A stretch of DNA of 64,000 nucleotides from Nocardia sp. CNY236 (lineage in GTDB: Bacteria > Actinomycetota > Actinomycetes > Mycobacteriales > Mycobacteriaceae). Positions 9,657-22,464 of the stretch are shown piece after piece. Location: contig NZ_AXVD01000001.1 of NCBI RefSeq assembly GCF_000482385.1, forward strand, positions 124,001 to 188,000, in the 5' to 3' direction. A program made the position numbers and the translations under genes. The notes under the pieces were generated by a model that was given only the letters and a program-made list of their open reading frames with translations, was not told the DNA's origin and made no database searches. How positions within the stretch are numbered: position 1 is the stretch's first letter; each line of letters begins with the position of its first letter.

Positions 9657-11651
9657 ATGGACGACGAGCAGAACCCCCTGGCCATGGTGTGGCCGGAGGT
9701 GGTCACCGAGCTGACCACCGGGTCGCCGGACGGCGCCATCCCCCCGGTGACCCGAGCTCAGCAGGCCTGGCTGAAACTTGTCAAACCGCTGACGGTCGCA
9801 CAAGGGTTCGCACTGCTGTCGGTGCCCTCGTCACTGGCCCAAGAAGCCATCGAGCGCGATCTGCGCGAGCCCATTCTTCGGTCTCTGTCCCGACGACTCG
9901 GTCCCCAGGTGGAGGGACTGGGCGTCCGTATCGCCGCGCCGGCCACAGCCCCGGTCGACCGGCACAGTGCCCCGCCGAGGCATGCCCGCATGACCAACAC
10001 ACCAGAACGGATCCGGGATGCGGGTCGCGCTCCCGCGGCGTATCCCGGCGCCGACACGCCTGGCCGTGAACCCTATTCGCCCCCGCGGTATGGCCAACCC
10101 GCCGACGTCGCGCCGACTGCTCGATACACCGAAGGCGCGGACTTCCCCGAATCGGACTTCGCTTCGCCCGAGGGATTCCGGCAGCCGGAGTTCGCCGCCG
10201 ACTACGCTGCACCCTCCGACTACGCTGCACCCTCCGACTACCCTGCACCCTCCGACTACCCTGCACCCTCCGACTACCCTGCGCACACCGACTACCCTGC
10301 GCACACCGACTACTCGACGACCGGCGAACCCGCGGCGGTCTCGCCCTCGGATGTGGCGGCGCGGCGCCGACACGGCCTTCCGCCACGCCGTGAGACGATC
10401 CCGCCGGGACAGGAGTCGTTGTTCGCCTCCGAACCCGGGCCGGGTGTCCGCGGCCCGACGCGTACGGCGGCCCGCGACACGGGCGACGACATGGGACTCG
10501 CGCACGAGCCGGTCCGCGAGGGGCCACGGATGGACCATGACGACGAGGCCGGGGGGAATGTCCGCAATTCCTGGCCGTCCTACTTCACCAGCACGCAAGA
10601 GTCCACTGCCGCCTCGCAGTCCTCGGCCAGCCTCAACGCGAAGTACACCTTCGAGACCTTCGTCATCGGCGCGTCGAACCGGTTCGCGCACGCCGCAGCG
10701 GTCGCGATTGCCGAAGCCCCCGCCCGCGCGTACAACCCGCTGTTCGTCTGGGGTGCTTCCGGACTGGGCAAGACCCATCTGCTACACGCGGCCGGTCACT
10801 ACGCGCAACGGCTCTTCCCTGGTATGCGGGTCAAGTACGTCTCGACCGAAGAGTTCACCAACGACTTCATCAACAGTCTGCGTGACGATCGGAAAGTCGC
10901 GTTCAAACGCCGCTACCGGGAAACGGACATTCTCCTGGTCGACGACATCCAGTTCATCGAAGGCAAGGAAGGTATCCAGGAGGAGTTCTTCCATACCTTC
11001 AACACCTTGCACAACGCCAACAAGCAGATCGTCGTCTCCTCGGACCGCCCACCGAAGCAGCTGGCCACATTGGAGGAGCGACTGCGCACCCGGTTCGAAT
11101 GGGGCCTGATCACCGACGTGCAACCGCCTGAACTGGAGACACGGATCGCGATTCTCCGCAAGAAGGCGCGAATGGACCGACTCGATGTGCCGCATGATGT
11201 GCTGGAGCTGATCGCCAGCCGGGTCGAGCGAAACATCCGCGAACTGGAGGGTGCGCTCATCCGGGTGACCGCCTTCGCATCACTGAACGGACAGCCCTTG
11301 GATCTGCCGCTGGCCGAAGTGGTGTTGCGTGACCTTATGCCGGATACCGCGACCCTGGAGATCAATGCGGCGACCATCATGGCCGTCACCGCGGAGTACT
11401 TCAACACCACTTTGGAAGAACTCACCGGCCCTGGCAAGGCGCGGCCCCTGGCTCAGGCCCGGCAGATTGCAATGTACCTGTGCCGGGAGTTGACCGACCT
11501 CTCGCTGCCGAAGATCGGCCAGGCCTTCGGTCGCGACCACACCACTGTGATGTATGCGGAGAAGAAGGTGCGCAAGGAGATGACCGAGCGGCGCCGAGTC
11601 TACGACCAGGTTCAAGAACTCACAGCCCGAATCAAGCAGCGTTCACGCTGA
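9657..11651 (+). CDS. dnaA: Replication initiator DnaA
   Basis: DnaA binds DnaA boxes in oriC, forms an ATP filament and melts the origin. Domain I is residues 1-100; domain II is a very long disordered linker (about 100-320) with a six-copy hexapeptide repeat; domain III is the AAA+ core with Walker [12 protein letters not shown], Walker B LLVDDIQF; domain IV carries the DNA-binding signature [14 protein letters not shown]. 664 residues, larger than the roughly 500 of mycobacterial DnaA because of the linker. The start at 9657 is set by GGGGAGG and by the family N-terminus; an upstream in-frame ATG at 9546 lacks both. Confidence 0.98.
   Translation: MDDEQNPLAMVWPEVVTELTTGSPDGAIPPVTRAQQAWLKLVKPLTVAQGFALLSVPSSLAQEAIERDLREPILRSLSRRLGPQVEGLGVRIAAPATAPVDRHSAPPRHARMTNTPERIRDAGRAPAAYPGADTPGREPYSPPRYGQPADVAPTARYTEGADFPESDFASPEGFRQPEFAADYAAPSDYAAPSDYPAPSDYPAPSDYPAHTDYPAHTDYSTTGEPAAVSPSDVAARRRHGLPPRRETIPPGQESLFASEPGPGVRGPTRTAARDTGDDMGLAHEPVREGPRMDHDDEAGGNVRNSWPSYFTSTQESTAASQSSASLNAKYTFETFVIGASNRFAHAAAVAIAEAPARAYNPLFVWGASGLGKTHLLHAAGHYAQRLFPGMRVKYVSTEEFTNDFINSLRDDRKVAFKRRYRETDILLVDDIQFIEGKEGIQEEFFHTFNTLHNANKQIVVSSDRPPKQLATLEERLRTRFEWGLITDVQPPELETRIAILRKKARMDRLDVPHDVLELIASRVERNIRELEGALIRVTAFASLNGQPLDLPLAEVVLRDLMPDTATLEINAATIMAVTAEYFNTTLEELTGPGKARPLAQARQIAMYLCRELTDLSLPKIGQAFGRDHTTVMYAEKKVRKEMTERRRVYDQVQELTARIKQRSR
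10203..10310. repeat. Six 18-bp tandem repeats inside dnaA
   Basis: Six 18-bp units (TACGCTGCACCCTCCGAC and variants) encode [12 protein letters not shown] and YPAHTD hexapeptides in the domain II linker. Four carry APSD and two AHTD, so the array grew in at least two steps. The frame is kept. Confidence 0.92.
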
Positions 11652-11666
11652 GCTTCATCCACCGAT

Positions 11667-11700
11667 CGGCACCGTCCCTGAGCTGGGGCGGTGCCGTTTT
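11667..11700 (+). terminator. Terminator after dnaA
   Basis: A perfect 8-bp stem CGGCACCG/CGGTGCCG with a 14-base loop is followed by TTTT, 16 bases after the dnaA stop. It would stop dnaA transcripts from running into oriC. Confidence 0.8.
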
Positions 11701-11883
11701 CTATGGTGTGGATTCCTCGAGGAATTCTTGTGGAGTCCTCGAGGAATCCACTGGGTTGTCCACGGATACGTCCACAGGCGACCGTCGGTGTCCGCTGCCC
11801 TGAACTCACAGGCGGAATTCAACAGTTTCCCCAACCACAACGATGCACACCTTCTGACCAGCATCGGGTTCGGTACAAGGCTG

Positions 11884-11903
11884 TGGAGTCCTCGAGGACT
11901 CCA
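11884..11903. repeat. Perfect 20-bp palindrome in oriC
   Basis: TGGAGTCCTCGAGGACTCCA is fully self-complementary. It joins two TGGA half-boxes around CTCGAG. Less perfect versions lie at 11707-11728 and 11731-11751 and 11905-11923, so it is the best copy of a family. Confidence 0.9.
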
Positions 11904-11993
11904 TGTGGATTCCTCGAGGACTCCTCGAGCTGTCCACTGGGCTGCACACATATGTGAGCAACCGGGCGGATCCGGTGGACAACTCGAGGAGTG

Positions 11994-12054
11994 CTCGAGG
12001 ATGAACCTGGGACGAATTCGAAGCCTCCACAGACGTCCCGCGTTCATCCTCGAG
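11994..12054. repeat. Long inverted repeat at the right side of oriC
   Basis: A 13-bp arm CTCGAGGATGAAC (11994-12006) pairs with GTTCATCCTCGAG (12042-12054); after a 2-base mismatch the stem continues with GGGACG/CGTCCC. The 61-base element could form a cruciform with a 19-base loop next to the AT-rich region. Confidence 0.88.
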
Positions 12055-12100
12055 ACACCCCATGGTCATCCCCACCCAACCATGCCCTTTGACCTGGGGT

Positions 12101-12180
12101 TTCCTCCCTAATTCACAGAATCCACAACACCTACTACTACTTCGGTTCTCTTCATTGAAGATTTCCTTTCAAAACAGGGT
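12101..12180. other. AT-rich putative unwinding element with trio-like repeat
   Basis: The most AT-rich part of oriC. It contains CTACTACTAC (12131-12140), which reads TAG-TAG-TAG on the other strand, like the DnaA-trio motif that guides DnaA onto single strands, close to the box-like GAATCCACA at 12118. The trio role is inference from pattern. Confidence 0.55.
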
Positions 12181-12468
12181 GTGGGGAAAACCGATCGAAC
12201 AGCTCACCACCGGAACACCGACGGTGTGCACCGCAGCGGTGCCCTCATGCCCTTGCCCCCGTGCCGGCACAAGGACGGGACCACCTCCCGAACAACCGGC
12301 GCCAACGTGGCTGGAGGGTCGGACTAGGTGCCTGCCGCCATCGCGGGTACGGTTTGATGTCGGCCGCCTGTGCCAGACTGCGGGACAGCCGATTCAGTGA
12401 AACCCTTTCGAGAACCGACACTGACGAACCGACAACAGATCACGGAACGGGAGAGGACAGATCGGGCG

Positions 12469-13644
12469 ATGGAGCTTGAAAGCATGAAGTTTCGGGTCGC
12501 CCGCGAGGATTTCGCCGAATCCGTTGCCTGGGTCGCGCGAAGCCTGCCTGCTCGACCACCGGTACCAGTGCTCGGCGGTGTGCTTCTGGTTGCCGGCGAA
12601 GACGGGCTCACGGTCTCGGGATTCGACTACGAGGTCTCTGCGCAGATCCGGGTCGCAGCCGAAGTCGCCGGTTCGGGTCGGGTACTCGTCTCCGGTCGCC
12701 TGCTGGCCGATATCACCAAAGCGTTGTCCAACAAGCCCGTCGATGTTTCGGTGGACGGCACTCGGGTCCTGATCACATGCGGGAGCGCGAAGTTCTCCTT
12801 GCCGACCATGCCGGTGGAGGACTACCCCCAACTGCCCGAGGTGCCGCAACAAACCGGTGAGCTGACTGTGGATGTCTTCGCCGAAGCGGTGAGCCAGGTA
12901 GCCGTCGCGGCTGGCCGCGACGACACACTGCCCATGCTCACCGGAATCCGAGTGGAGATCCAGGACACCGAGATGGTCTTGGCGGCAACCGATAGGTTCC
13001 GACTCGCGATCCGGCACATCGAATGGCAGCCCACCCGCCCCGGTACCGAGATTTCGGTGCTGATTCCGGCTCGGACCCTGTCGGAGGCCGCGAAGACCCT
13101 CGGCTCCTCCGACGCCCCCGTCCAGCTGTCGCTGGGCGCCGATGGCGGCGCGGACGGGTTGCTCGGCATCGTGAATGCCGGCCGACGGACAACCACCAGG
13201 CTGCTCGATGCAGAGTTCCCCAAATTCCGTCAGTTGCTTCCCAAAGAACACACGTCGATCGCAACCGTCGCGGTTACCGGGCTGATCGACGCCATCAAGC
13301 GGGTCGCCCTGGTCGCCGACCGCGGTGCGCAGGTGCGTCTGGAATTCTCCGCCGACGGACTGTTGCTGTCCGCCGGCGGCGACGACGCCGGCCGCGCCGA
13401 GGAATGGCTCGAGGTCGATCTGAGCGGCGAGCCGCTGACCATCGCTTTCAACCCGAGCTACCTGCTCGACGGCCTATCGGCGGTGCACTCCGATCGGGTC
13501 ACCTTCGGCTTCACCACACCGACTCGACCGGCAGTGCTGTTGCCCGCTGCCGAGAGCGAACCCCAGGCCCTCGATTCCGGTGCGTTCGCCGCTTTGTCCA
13601 GCCCCTACATCTACCTGCTGATGCCGGTCCGGTTGCCGGGCTGA
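12469..13644 (+). CDS. dnaN: DNA polymerase III sliding clamp (beta)
   Basis: The ring-shaped clamp that tethers the replicative polymerase. 391 residues with the three-fold clamp architecture; recognisable stretches include [59 protein letters not shown] and the C-terminal [12 protein letters not shown]. The start at 12469 has GAGAGG about 12 bases upstream; a second ATG at 12484 with GGAG nine bases before it is an alternative. First gene after oriC, transcribed with recF. Confidence 0.97.
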   Translation: MELESMKFRVAREDFAESVAWVARSLPARPPVPVLGGVLLVAGEDGLTVSGFDYEVSAQIRVAAEVAGSGRVLVSGRLLADITKALSNKPVDVSVDGTRVLITCGSAKFSLPTMPVEDYPQLPEVPQQTGELTVDVFAEAVSQVAVAAGRDDTLPMLTGIRVEIQDTEMVLAATDRFRLAIRHIEWQPTRPGTEISVLIPARTLSEAAKTLGSSDAPVQLSLGADGGADGLLGIVNAGRRTTTRLLDAEFPKFRQLLPKEHTSIATVAVTGLIDAIKRVALVADRGAQVRLEFSADGLLLSAGGDDAGRAEEWLEVDLSGEPLTIAFNPSYLLDGLSAVHSDRVTFGFTTPTRPAVLLPAAESEPQALDSGAFAALSSPYIYLLMPVRLPG

Positions 13645-13847
13645 GTCTGCGCCGGAACGGGCACTACGTGAATCCATGGTGCGTAACTCGCGGGGGAGGA
13701 TCACGGTGATACGGCCGAGGGCTGCGTACTCTGTGCACAGAGCTTCCACAGAGGTGCCGATCGGGTCACGCCACGCTCCGGCTCTCGAATTCTCCTGCAG
13801 GTCTGTGGATACTCCGGTTCCGGTCCAGGCAGAAGCGCGATAGCGGC

Positions 13848-15095
13848 ATGTTCATCCAGACGTTGTCCTTGCACGATTTCCGCTCGTGGGATCATGCGGA
13901 AATCGAATTGTCCCCAGGTCGAACCGTCTTCGTGGGGGCAAATGGAAACGGTAAGACCAATATTCTGGAGGCGGTCGAGTACTTGGCCGGTCTCGGGTCA
14001 CATCGCGTTGCGACCGACGCTCCGCTGATCCGGACCGGCGCCGAGCGGGCCCGGATCGGCGCGACGGTGATCAATGCCGGTCGTGAGTTGCGCGTCGATG
14101 TCGAACTGAATCGATCCAAGGCCAACCGTGCCCAGGTCAATCGTTCACCGGTGCGACGCCCACGGGAGATCCTCGGCATACTGCACACGGTGCTGTTCGC
14201 ACCGGAGGATCTCGCCTTGGTGCGCGGTGATCCGGCGGAGCGCCGTGGTTTCCTGGACGAGTTGTGCACAGCACGCCTACCCAGGCTGGCAGCCGTCCGC
14301 AGTGACTACGACCGGGTACTGCGTCAGCGGTCGGCGTTGTTGAAATCGGCGAGCAGACATGCCCGATCGAAACCAGATCTGACGACTCTCGACGTGTGGG
14401 ACGGTCACCTGGCCGCGCACGCCGGGGTGCTGCTGGCGCAGCGATTGCGGCTGATTCACGACCTGGCTCCCCACGTCGCTCGGTCCTACGCCGCGATCGC
14501 ACCGGAATCGCGGCCTGCCTCGATCGCCTACCAGAGTGGGTCGCTGCCGCCGGAACTGATGGATCCGGCCCGGCCACCGCAACCGGATGACGCCGAGGCA
14601 TTCGAGGCGATCGTGTTGGGGGCGCTCGCCGCGGCACGGGCACGTGAGCTCGAGCGTGGCGTGTGCTTGGTCGGCCCGCACCGTGACGAACTTGCTCTGG
14701 CGCTCGGGGATTCGCCGGCCAAAGGGTATGCCAGTCACGGCGAGTCCTGGTCGTTCGCGCTCGCCCTGCGCTTGGGCGCATTCGAACTTCTGCGCACCGG
14801 CGGCGTCGAACCGGTGTTGCTGCTCGATGATGTGTTCGCCGAACTCGATCAGCGTCGGCGCGCGGCTCTGGCCGCTGTCGCCGCGGAGGCAGAGCAAGTT
14901 CTCATCACGGCGGCGGTGCCGGAGGACGTTCCGGCGACACTCGATGCCTCACCTGTCGGAGTCGAGAGCGTAGGAGAGCCCGATCGTCGTGTTTCGCGCC
15001 TCGGTGTGCGAGGTCGGATCGACGATGACGTCGGTGGTTCGCACGACGGTGCCGACTCGCCAGCTGCTACGGATGCGTCGCCGTCGAACCGATGA
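13848..15095 (+). CDS. recF: Recombination mediator RecF
   Basis: RecF is an SMC-like ABC ATPase that helps load RecA at gaps and repairs stalled forks. Walker [12 protein letters not shown] is at residues 31-41, the signature region is [13 protein letters not shown], and Walker [13 protein letters not shown]. 415 residues; the last 50 (after AAVPEDVP) are disordered and not conserved. Start [19 protein letters not shown] is the family N-terminus. A 200-bp gap separates it from dnaN; it contains a near DnaA box at 13804-13812. Confidence 0.96.
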   Translation: MFIQTLSLHDFRSWDHAEIELSPGRTVFVGANGNGKTNILEAVEYLAGLGSHRVATDAPLIRTGAERARIGATVINAGRELRVDVELNRSKANRAQVNRSPVRRPREILGILHTVLFAPEDLALVRGDPAERRGFLDELCTARLPRLAAVRSDYDRVLRQRSALLKSASRHARSKPDLTTLDVWDGHLAAHAGVLLAQRLRLIHDLAPHVARSYAAIAPESRPASIAYQSGSLPPELMDPARPPQPDDAEAFEAIVLGALAAARARELERGVCLVGPHRDELALALGDSPAKGYASHGESWSFALALRLGAFELLRTGGVEPVLLLDDVFAELDQRRRAALAAVAAEAEQVLITAAVPEDVPATLDASPVGVESVGEPDRRVSRLGVRGRIDDDVGGSHDGADSPAATDASPSNR

Positions 15096-15128
15096 GCCGG
15101 GTCGTGCAGCGACGAACCACCCATCGAG

Positions 15129-15313
15129 TGTGGATAACTCGGGTGTTCGAGGACGGGCTAGTGGAAGAAGATCGGATTGGCAACTTATGAGCAAGCAATT
15201 TGCCTGTGAACAAGATCGATTCAGCGGCTGTTGGACGGCGAAATTGCCGAGTCTGCCGATGTTCAGTGCTTCAGCCGATGGAGTTCGGCAACATACAGCA
15301 AAGCTGGGGATAA
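15129..15313. promoter_or_regulatory. DnaA-box cluster between recF and dciA
   Basis: The recF-dciA gap holds a perfect box TGTGGATAA (15129-15137) and one-mismatch boxes TGTGAACAA (15205-15213) and TGGGGATAA (15305-15313), all in the same orientation. They could be part of an extended origin, a DnaA sink, or control of dciA. Confidence 0.65.
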
Positions 15314-15352
15314 CGTGAAAAATCTGGGGAAAACTGCTGTGGAGGAGGGGTA

Positions 15353-15904
15353 GTGCCCGATCAGCCGGGATCTGCGGGTGAAGGACACGAGCCTCGCGGG
15401 GTGGACCTGGCTCGCCGGGCCTTGGAGCAAGCGCGGGCCGCGGCGCGAGCCAGTGGAAAGCCTGTCGGGCAAGGCCGCTCTTCGCCGCAGCGCCGCCTAC
15501 GGACCGGTGTCCGCAGGCGCACCGGATGGTCCAGCGCTCGACCGGACGATCGTGATCCTCAGCTGTTGTCCACGGTGGCCGGTTCTCTGGCCAAGAGTCG
15601 GGGCTGGTCGGGCAGGGTGGCAGAGGGGATGGTGTTCGGTCGGTGGGCTGCCGTGGTGGGCGATGACATCGCCGCACACGCCACGCCGATCGCATTGAAG
15701 GACGGCGTGCTCAGCATCGCGGCCGAATCGACCGCGTGGGCTACGCAATTGCGGATGCTGCAGGGACAGATCTTGGCGAAAATTCATGCTGCTGTCGGTC
15801 ACAGTGTGGTGACGTCGCTGAAAGTCTCCGGGCCGGCTGCGCCGAGTTGGCGCAAGGGCCACCGTCACGTCAAGGGCCGAGGACCACGCGACACCTATGG
15901 TTGA
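15353..15904 (+). CDS. dciA: DciA-type helicase loader (DUF721)
   Basis: DciA helps load or operate the replicative helicase DnaB in bacteria lacking DnaC. The protein has the DUF721 core: [42 protein letters not shown], then a basic tail. 183 residues. Start is GTG at 15353 two bases after the strong SD GGAGGAGGGG. Its place between recF and gyrB matches Rv0004 of mycobacteria. The N-terminal 70 residues are basic and disordered. Confidence 0.9.
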   Translation: MPDQPGSAGEGHEPRGVDLARRALEQARAAARASGKPVGQGRSSPQRRLRTGVRRRTGWSSARPDDRDPQLLSTVAGSLAKSRGWSGRVAEGMVFGRWAAVVGDDIAAHATPIALKDGVLSIAAESTAWATQLRMLQGQILAKIHAAVGHSVVTSLKVSGPAAPSWRKGHRHVKGRGPRDTYG

Positions 15905-18311
<2,407 letters not shown>

Positions 18312-18440
18312 GTGACCGGGCATCCGAGCGAACGCACGATTTCCGCACGTGACTTTCCACAGCAGCGACATGAGACATCATCGCGAAGCGCTCATGACGC
18401 CGGCGGGGTGTGAAAGCCCCCGCAGGACACAGGAGACCTC

Positions 18441-20954
18441 ATGACCGACATCACCCTGCCCCCGACCGGCGGCGAGCGCATCGAACCGGTCGACATTCAG
18501 CAGGAGATGCAGAACAGCTACATCGATTACGCGATGAGCGTGATCGTCGGCCGTGCGCTGCCCGATGTGCGCGACGGGCTCAAGCCGGTGCATCGCCGCA
18601 TCCTCTACGCGATGTACGACAACGGATACCGCCCCGACCGCGGATATGTGAAGTCGGCGCGCCCGGTCGCCGAGACCATGGGCAACTACCACCCACATGG
18701 CGACGCCGCGATCTACGACACGTTGGTGCGCATGGCACAGCCATGGTCGTTGCGCTACCCGCTGGTCGATCCACAAGGCAACTTCGGGTCGCGGGGCAAC
18801 GACGGCCCGGCGGCCATGCGCTACACCGAGTGTCGGCTCACTCCGATCGCGATGGAAATGTTGCGCGAGATCGACCACGAGACGGTGGATTTCGCGCCGA
18901 ACTACGACGGCCGCTCCCAGGAGCCGGTGGTTTTGCCGTCTCGAGTACCGAACCTGCTGATCAACGGATCGGGCGGGATCGCAGTCGGGATGGCGACCAA
19001 TATGCCGCCGCACAATCTCGCGGAAGTCGGCGAAGCGATCTACTGGGCCCTGGACAACCACGACGCCGACGAGGAGGCCACCCTCGCTGCGTGCATGGAA
19101 CGGATCAAGGGGCCGGATTTCCCGACCAACGGCCTGATCGTGGGTGGCCAGGGTATCCAGGATGCCTACACCACCGGTCGCGGTTCCATCCGGATGCGCG
19201 GCGTGGTCGAGATCGAGGAAGACACCAAGGCGCGCACCACGATCGTCATCACCGAGTTGCCCTACCAGGTCAACCCGGACAACCTGATCTCGTCCATCGC
19301 CGAGCAGGTGCGCGATGGCAAGATCATGGGCATTTCCGACATCCACGACGAGTCCTCCGATCGGGCGGGCCTGCGCATCGTGGTCACCGTCAAGCGCGAC
19401 GCCGTGGCGAAGGTGGTGCTGAACAACCTCTACAAGCACACCCAGCTGCAGACCAGCTTCGGGGCGAACATGCTGGCCATCGTCGATGGCGTGCCGCGGA
19501 CTCTGCGGCTGGACCAGATGATCCGGCACTACGTCAACCATCAACTCGATGTCATCGTGCGGCGGACTCGGTACCTGCTGCGCAAGGCCGAGGAACGGGC
19601 GCATATTCTGCGCGGTCTGGTCAAGGCCCTCGATGCATTGGACGAAGTCATTGCGTTGATTCGACGCTCGGCCGATACCGAGACCGCGCGCACCGGATTG
19701 ATGCGGTTGCTCGACATCGACGAGATCCAGGCGACCGCGATCCTGGACATGCAGTTGCGGCGCCTGTCGGCGTTGGAGCGTCAGAAGATCGTCGACGAGC
19801 TGGCCAAGATCGAACTCGAAATCGCCGACCTCAAGGACATTTTGGACAAGCCGGCGCGTCAGCGGGTGATCGTCCGTGACGAGTTGCGCGAGATCGTGGA
19901 CAAATACGGCGACCAACGGCGCACCAAGATCATCGCAGCCGATGGCGACGTGGCCGACGAGGATCTCATTGCCCGGGAGGATGTGGTTGTCACGATCACC
20001 GAGACGGGCTATGCCAAGCGCACCAAGACCGATCTCTACCGGAGCCAGAAGCGCGGCGGGAAGGGCGTGCAGGGCGCTGGTCTCAAGCAGGACGACATCG
20101 TCAAACACTTCTTCATCTCGTCGACGCACGACTGGCTGTTGTTCTTCACCAACAAGGGGCGGGTCTATCGGGTCAAGGCATACGAGTTGCCCGAGGCCAA
20201 TCGCACCGCGCGCGGGCAGCACGTGGCGAATCTGTTGGCCTTCCACCCGGACGAGAAGATAGCCCAGATCATTCAGATCAAGTCCTACGATGACGCCCCG
20301 TACCTGGTATTGGCCACCAAGAACGGATTGGTGAAGAAGTCGAAATTGTCGGACTTCGACTCCAACCGCAGCGGCGGGATCGTCGCGGTCAATCTGCGCG
20401 ACGAGGACGAACTGGTGGGAGCTGTGCTCTGTTCGGCCGACGACGACTTGCTGCTGGTGTCGGCGCTCGGCCAGTCGATCCGCTTTTCGGCCACGGACGA
20501 GGCTCTGCGCCCGATGGGGCGCGCCACCTCGGGTGTGCAGGGCATGCGGTTCAATACAAGTGATGAACTGTTGTCGCTCAATGTGGTTCGTGACGGTACC
20601 TATTTACTGGTCGCGACCTCGGGGGGCTACGCCAAACGGACCGCGATCGAGGAGTACGCCCCACAGGGTCGCGGAGGTAAGGGCGTACTGACCATTCAGT
20701 TCGATGCGAAGCGTGGCACTCTGGTCGGGGCGCTCACCGTCGACGACGATGATGAGCTGTATGCGATCACCTCCGGCGGCGGTGTCATTCGGACCGCGGC
20801 GAGGCAGGTTCGCAAGGCGGGACGGCAGACCAAGGGCGTGCGATTGATGAACCTCGCGCAGGGCGATACCTTGCTTGCGATCGCGCGCAATGCCGACGAG
20901 CCCGATCTCGATCAGATTGCCAGTGGCGGCGGCTCCGGCCCCGCGCAGAAGTAA
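18441..20954 (+). CDS. gyrA: DNA gyrase subunit A
   Basis: Breakage-reunion subunit of gyrase. The catalytic tyrosine is Tyr128 ([10 protein letters not shown]). The quinolone-determining region reads [15 protein letters not shown], with Ala89 at the place of E. coli Ser83 and Ala90 at the place of M. tuberculosis Ser91; Asp93 is kept. The C-terminal beta-pinwheel with GyrA-box-like [10 protein letters not shown] completes 837 residues. Start at 18441 follows AGGAG. An intein, found in some mycobacterial gyrA genes, is absent. Confidence 0.98.
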   Translation: MTDITLPPTGGERIEPVDIQQEMQNSYIDYAMSVIVGRALPDVRDGLKPVHRRILYAMYDNGYRPDRGYVKSARPVAETMGNYHPHGDAAIYDTLVRMAQPWSLRYPLVDPQGNFGSRGNDGPAAMRYTECRLTPIAMEMLREIDHETVDFAPNYDGRSQEPVVLPSRVPNLLINGSGGIAVGMATNMPPHNLAEVGEAIYWALDNHDADEEATLAACMERIKGPDFPTNGLIVGGQGIQDAYTTGRGSIRMRGVVEIEEDTKARTTIVITELPYQVNPDNLISSIAEQVRDGKIMGISDIHDESSDRAGLRIVVTVKRDAVAKVVLNNLYKHTQLQTSFGANMLAIVDGVPRTLRLDQMIRHYVNHQLDVIVRRTRYLLRKAEERAHILRGLVKALDALDEVIALIRRSADTETARTGLMRLLDIDEIQATAILDMQLRRLSALERQKIVDELAKIELEIADLKDILDKPARQRVIVRDELREIVDKYGDQRRTKIIAADGDVADEDLIAREDVVVTITETGYAKRTKTDLYRSQKRGGKGVQGAGLKQDDIVKHFFISSTHDWLLFFTNKGRVYRVKAYELPEANRTARGQHVANLLAFHPDEKIAQIIQIKSYDDAPYLVLATKNGLVKKSKLSDFDSNRSGGIVAVNLRDEDELVGAVLCSADDDLLLVSALGQSIRFSATDEALRPMGRATSGVQGMRFNTSDELLSLNVVRDGTYLLVATSGGYAKRTAIEEYAPQGRGGKGVLTIQFDAKRGTLVGALTVDDDDELYAITSGGGVIRTAARQVRKAGRQTKGVRLMNLAQGDTLLAIARNADEPDLDQIASGGGSGPAQK

Positions 20955-20993
20955 CCCGACAGCGGCGGCGACACACGGATCTAAGGATTGCCA

Positions 20994-22100
20994 TTGACCA
21001 CTCCGAATCAGCCGAATGACGAGCGGCAGCAGACCAACGGCGTGACCGAGCGGATCGCGCCGTCACCGATCCCGCCGCGGCCGATTCCACGGCCGGTCGC
21101 CCCCGCGGAGAACAGCCCGTCGAGCAATGAGCCGGAGGCGCGCCAGGGCCAGCAGGCGACGCCTCGGCCACAGGACCCGCCCGACGCCGACCAGGAGCGC
21201 GAGACGCCCGATCAGCAGGTCGATGGGGCGTCGCAAGCAGACGCGGCGCGTGGGGCGACGAATGACGATGGGGACGAATCGGGCCAGAAGACGGTACGGA
21301 TGAACCCCGCTGCTGAGCAGCCCGCACGCGAGGACGGGGCCGGGGCGCAGCAGCCCACCGAGTCGCCGGCCAGCGGAGCTCAGCAGTCTCCCTATCGAAG
21401 CGGATGGTCGCAGCTTCCGCAGCGAGAGCCGCAGTCGAACCTGAACCGGCCCGGCCAGGCGCCGGTCGCCGGTCGCCCGCACCCGGCGAGCCTCGGTGGT
21501 GGTATGTCCAATGCGCGGACCACCGCCGACCTCGCGGCCAAGGCGGCGCGCAAGGAAGCTGCGATGGCGAAGTCCGTCGGCATCGACGGACCTACCCGCA
21601 GCATCGCCAGGCCGGAACTGATCAAGGACATGCCCGATTTGTCCGAGATCCGCCATCCGCTGCCGCCGCCGACCGAGAGCGCAGCCCCACCGGCTTTGCC
21701 GGTTTCACCCGCGATGCCGGTTGTGACCCCGTCCAGCGGGGGCCCCTTACGTGCCACGGTGCAGATTCGTCGTATCGACCCGTGGTCGACGCTGAAGATC
21801 TCGCTGGTGATCAGCGTCGCGATGTTCTTCGTGTGGATGCTCGCGATTGGTTTGCTCTACATCGTGCTCGCAGGCATGGGGGTCTGGGATCGGCTGAACA
21901 ACACCTTCACCGACATGGTGTCCCAGGACACCGGCTCGGTGGGGTTGATCGACGCCGGCACCGTTTTCGGCTATGCGGGAGTGATCGGTCTGATAAATAT
22001 CGTGCTGTTCACCGCCCTCGGCACGATCGGCACATTCATCTACAACCAGTGCTGCGATCTCGTGGGGGGCATCCAAGTAACTCTTGCGGACCCGGACTAG
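20994..22100 (+). CDS. DUF3566 membrane protein downstream of gyrA
   Basis: A long disordered, acidic and Gln/Pro-rich leader of about 245 residues precedes a conserved C-terminal domain beginning [30 protein letters not shown], with two membrane segments (about 268-290 and 322-347) and the family ending IQVTLADPD. The same protein follows gyrA in mycobacteria (Rv0007). A TTG start at 20994 with AAGG seven bases before it gives MTTPNQPN, matching the family; an upstream TTG at 20988 is possible. Function unknown. Confidence 0.88.
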   Translation: MTTPNQPNDERQQTNGVTERIAPSPIPPRPIPRPVAPAENSPSSNEPEARQGQQATPRPQDPPDADQERETPDQQVDGASQADAARGATNDDGDESGQKTVRMNPAAEQPAREDGAGAQQPTESPASGAQQSPYRSGWSQLPQREPQSNLNRPGQAPVAGRPHPASLGGGMSNARTTADLAAKAARKEAAMAKSVGIDGPTRSIARPELIKDMPDLSEIRHPLPPPTESAAPPALPVSPAMPVVTPSSGGPLRATVQIRRIDPWSTLKISLVISVAMFFVWMLAIGLLYIVLAGMGVWDRLNNTFTDMVSQDTGSVGLIDAGTVFGYAGVIGLINIVLFTALGTIGTFIYNQCCDLVGGIQVTLADPD

Positions 22101-22129
22101 CCAGAGCGCATCACCCACAACGCGAATCA

Positions 22130-22153
22130 GAGGCCACCCCACGGGGTGGCCTC
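22130..22153 (+). terminator. Hairpin after the gyr operon
   Basis: A perfect 11-bp stem GAGGCCACCCC/GGGGTGGCCTC with a 2-base loop lies 30 bases after the DUF3566 gene. There is no T run, as is common for actinomycete terminators. Confidence 0.7.
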
Positions 22154-22320
22154 AGCTGTGTTGTAGGTCACTTCATTCGAGTTTCGGCTGCTCGGGCATC
22201 GACCAGTCGCTGGATCTCATTGAGGTGAACAGCAGTAGCTCTACCTGCGGTTTTGGATGACTCGCGGTGTGTCGGGTAATCTTTGTGCTCGGCTCAGAGG
22301 ACATGGTCCGAGAGCCGTAC

Positions 22321-22394
22321 GGGCCTATAGCTCAGGCGGTTAGAGCGCTTCGCTGATAACGAAGAGGTCGGAGGTTCAAGTCCTCCTAGGCCCA
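22321..22394 (+). tRNA. ileT: tRNA-Ile (GAT)
   Basis: A 74-base cloverleaf: acceptor GGGCCTA/TAGGCCC, D stem GCTC/GAGC, anticodon loop CTGATAA giving anticodon GAT, T loop TTCAAGT. CCA is not encoded. It lies after gyrA as in mycobacteria, where a tRNA-Ala follows directly; here the next tRNA-Ala is 20 kb away on the other strand. Confidence 0.97.
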
Positions 22395-22464
22395 CCCAGC
22401 GCCAGGTATCTGCTCGGTAGCCCCGTTCGTCACAGGTGTTCGAACGCGGTGTTCCGGTCCCAGG

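Larger units (their letters stand above)
11701..12468. other. Replication origin oriC
   Basis: The dnaA-dnaN spacer, the standard actinobacterial oriC. It has DnaA-box-like sequences on both strands: TTGTCCACG (11756-11764), CTGTCCACT (11930-11938), GGTGGACAA (11974-11982), GAATCCACA (12118-12126) and several TGTGGA half-sites. Eight CTCGAG hexamers (starting at 11716, 11738, 11891, 11913, 11924, 11983, 11994, 12049) lie in 340 bp, most flanked by TGTGGA or TCCA. The region 12101-12180 is visibly AT-richer and is the likely unwinding element. The last part leads into dnaN. Confidence 0.95.

Noticed and set aside
18378..20246. 622-codon frame antisense to gyrA
   Set aside because: Shadow of gyrA; no initiation signal.
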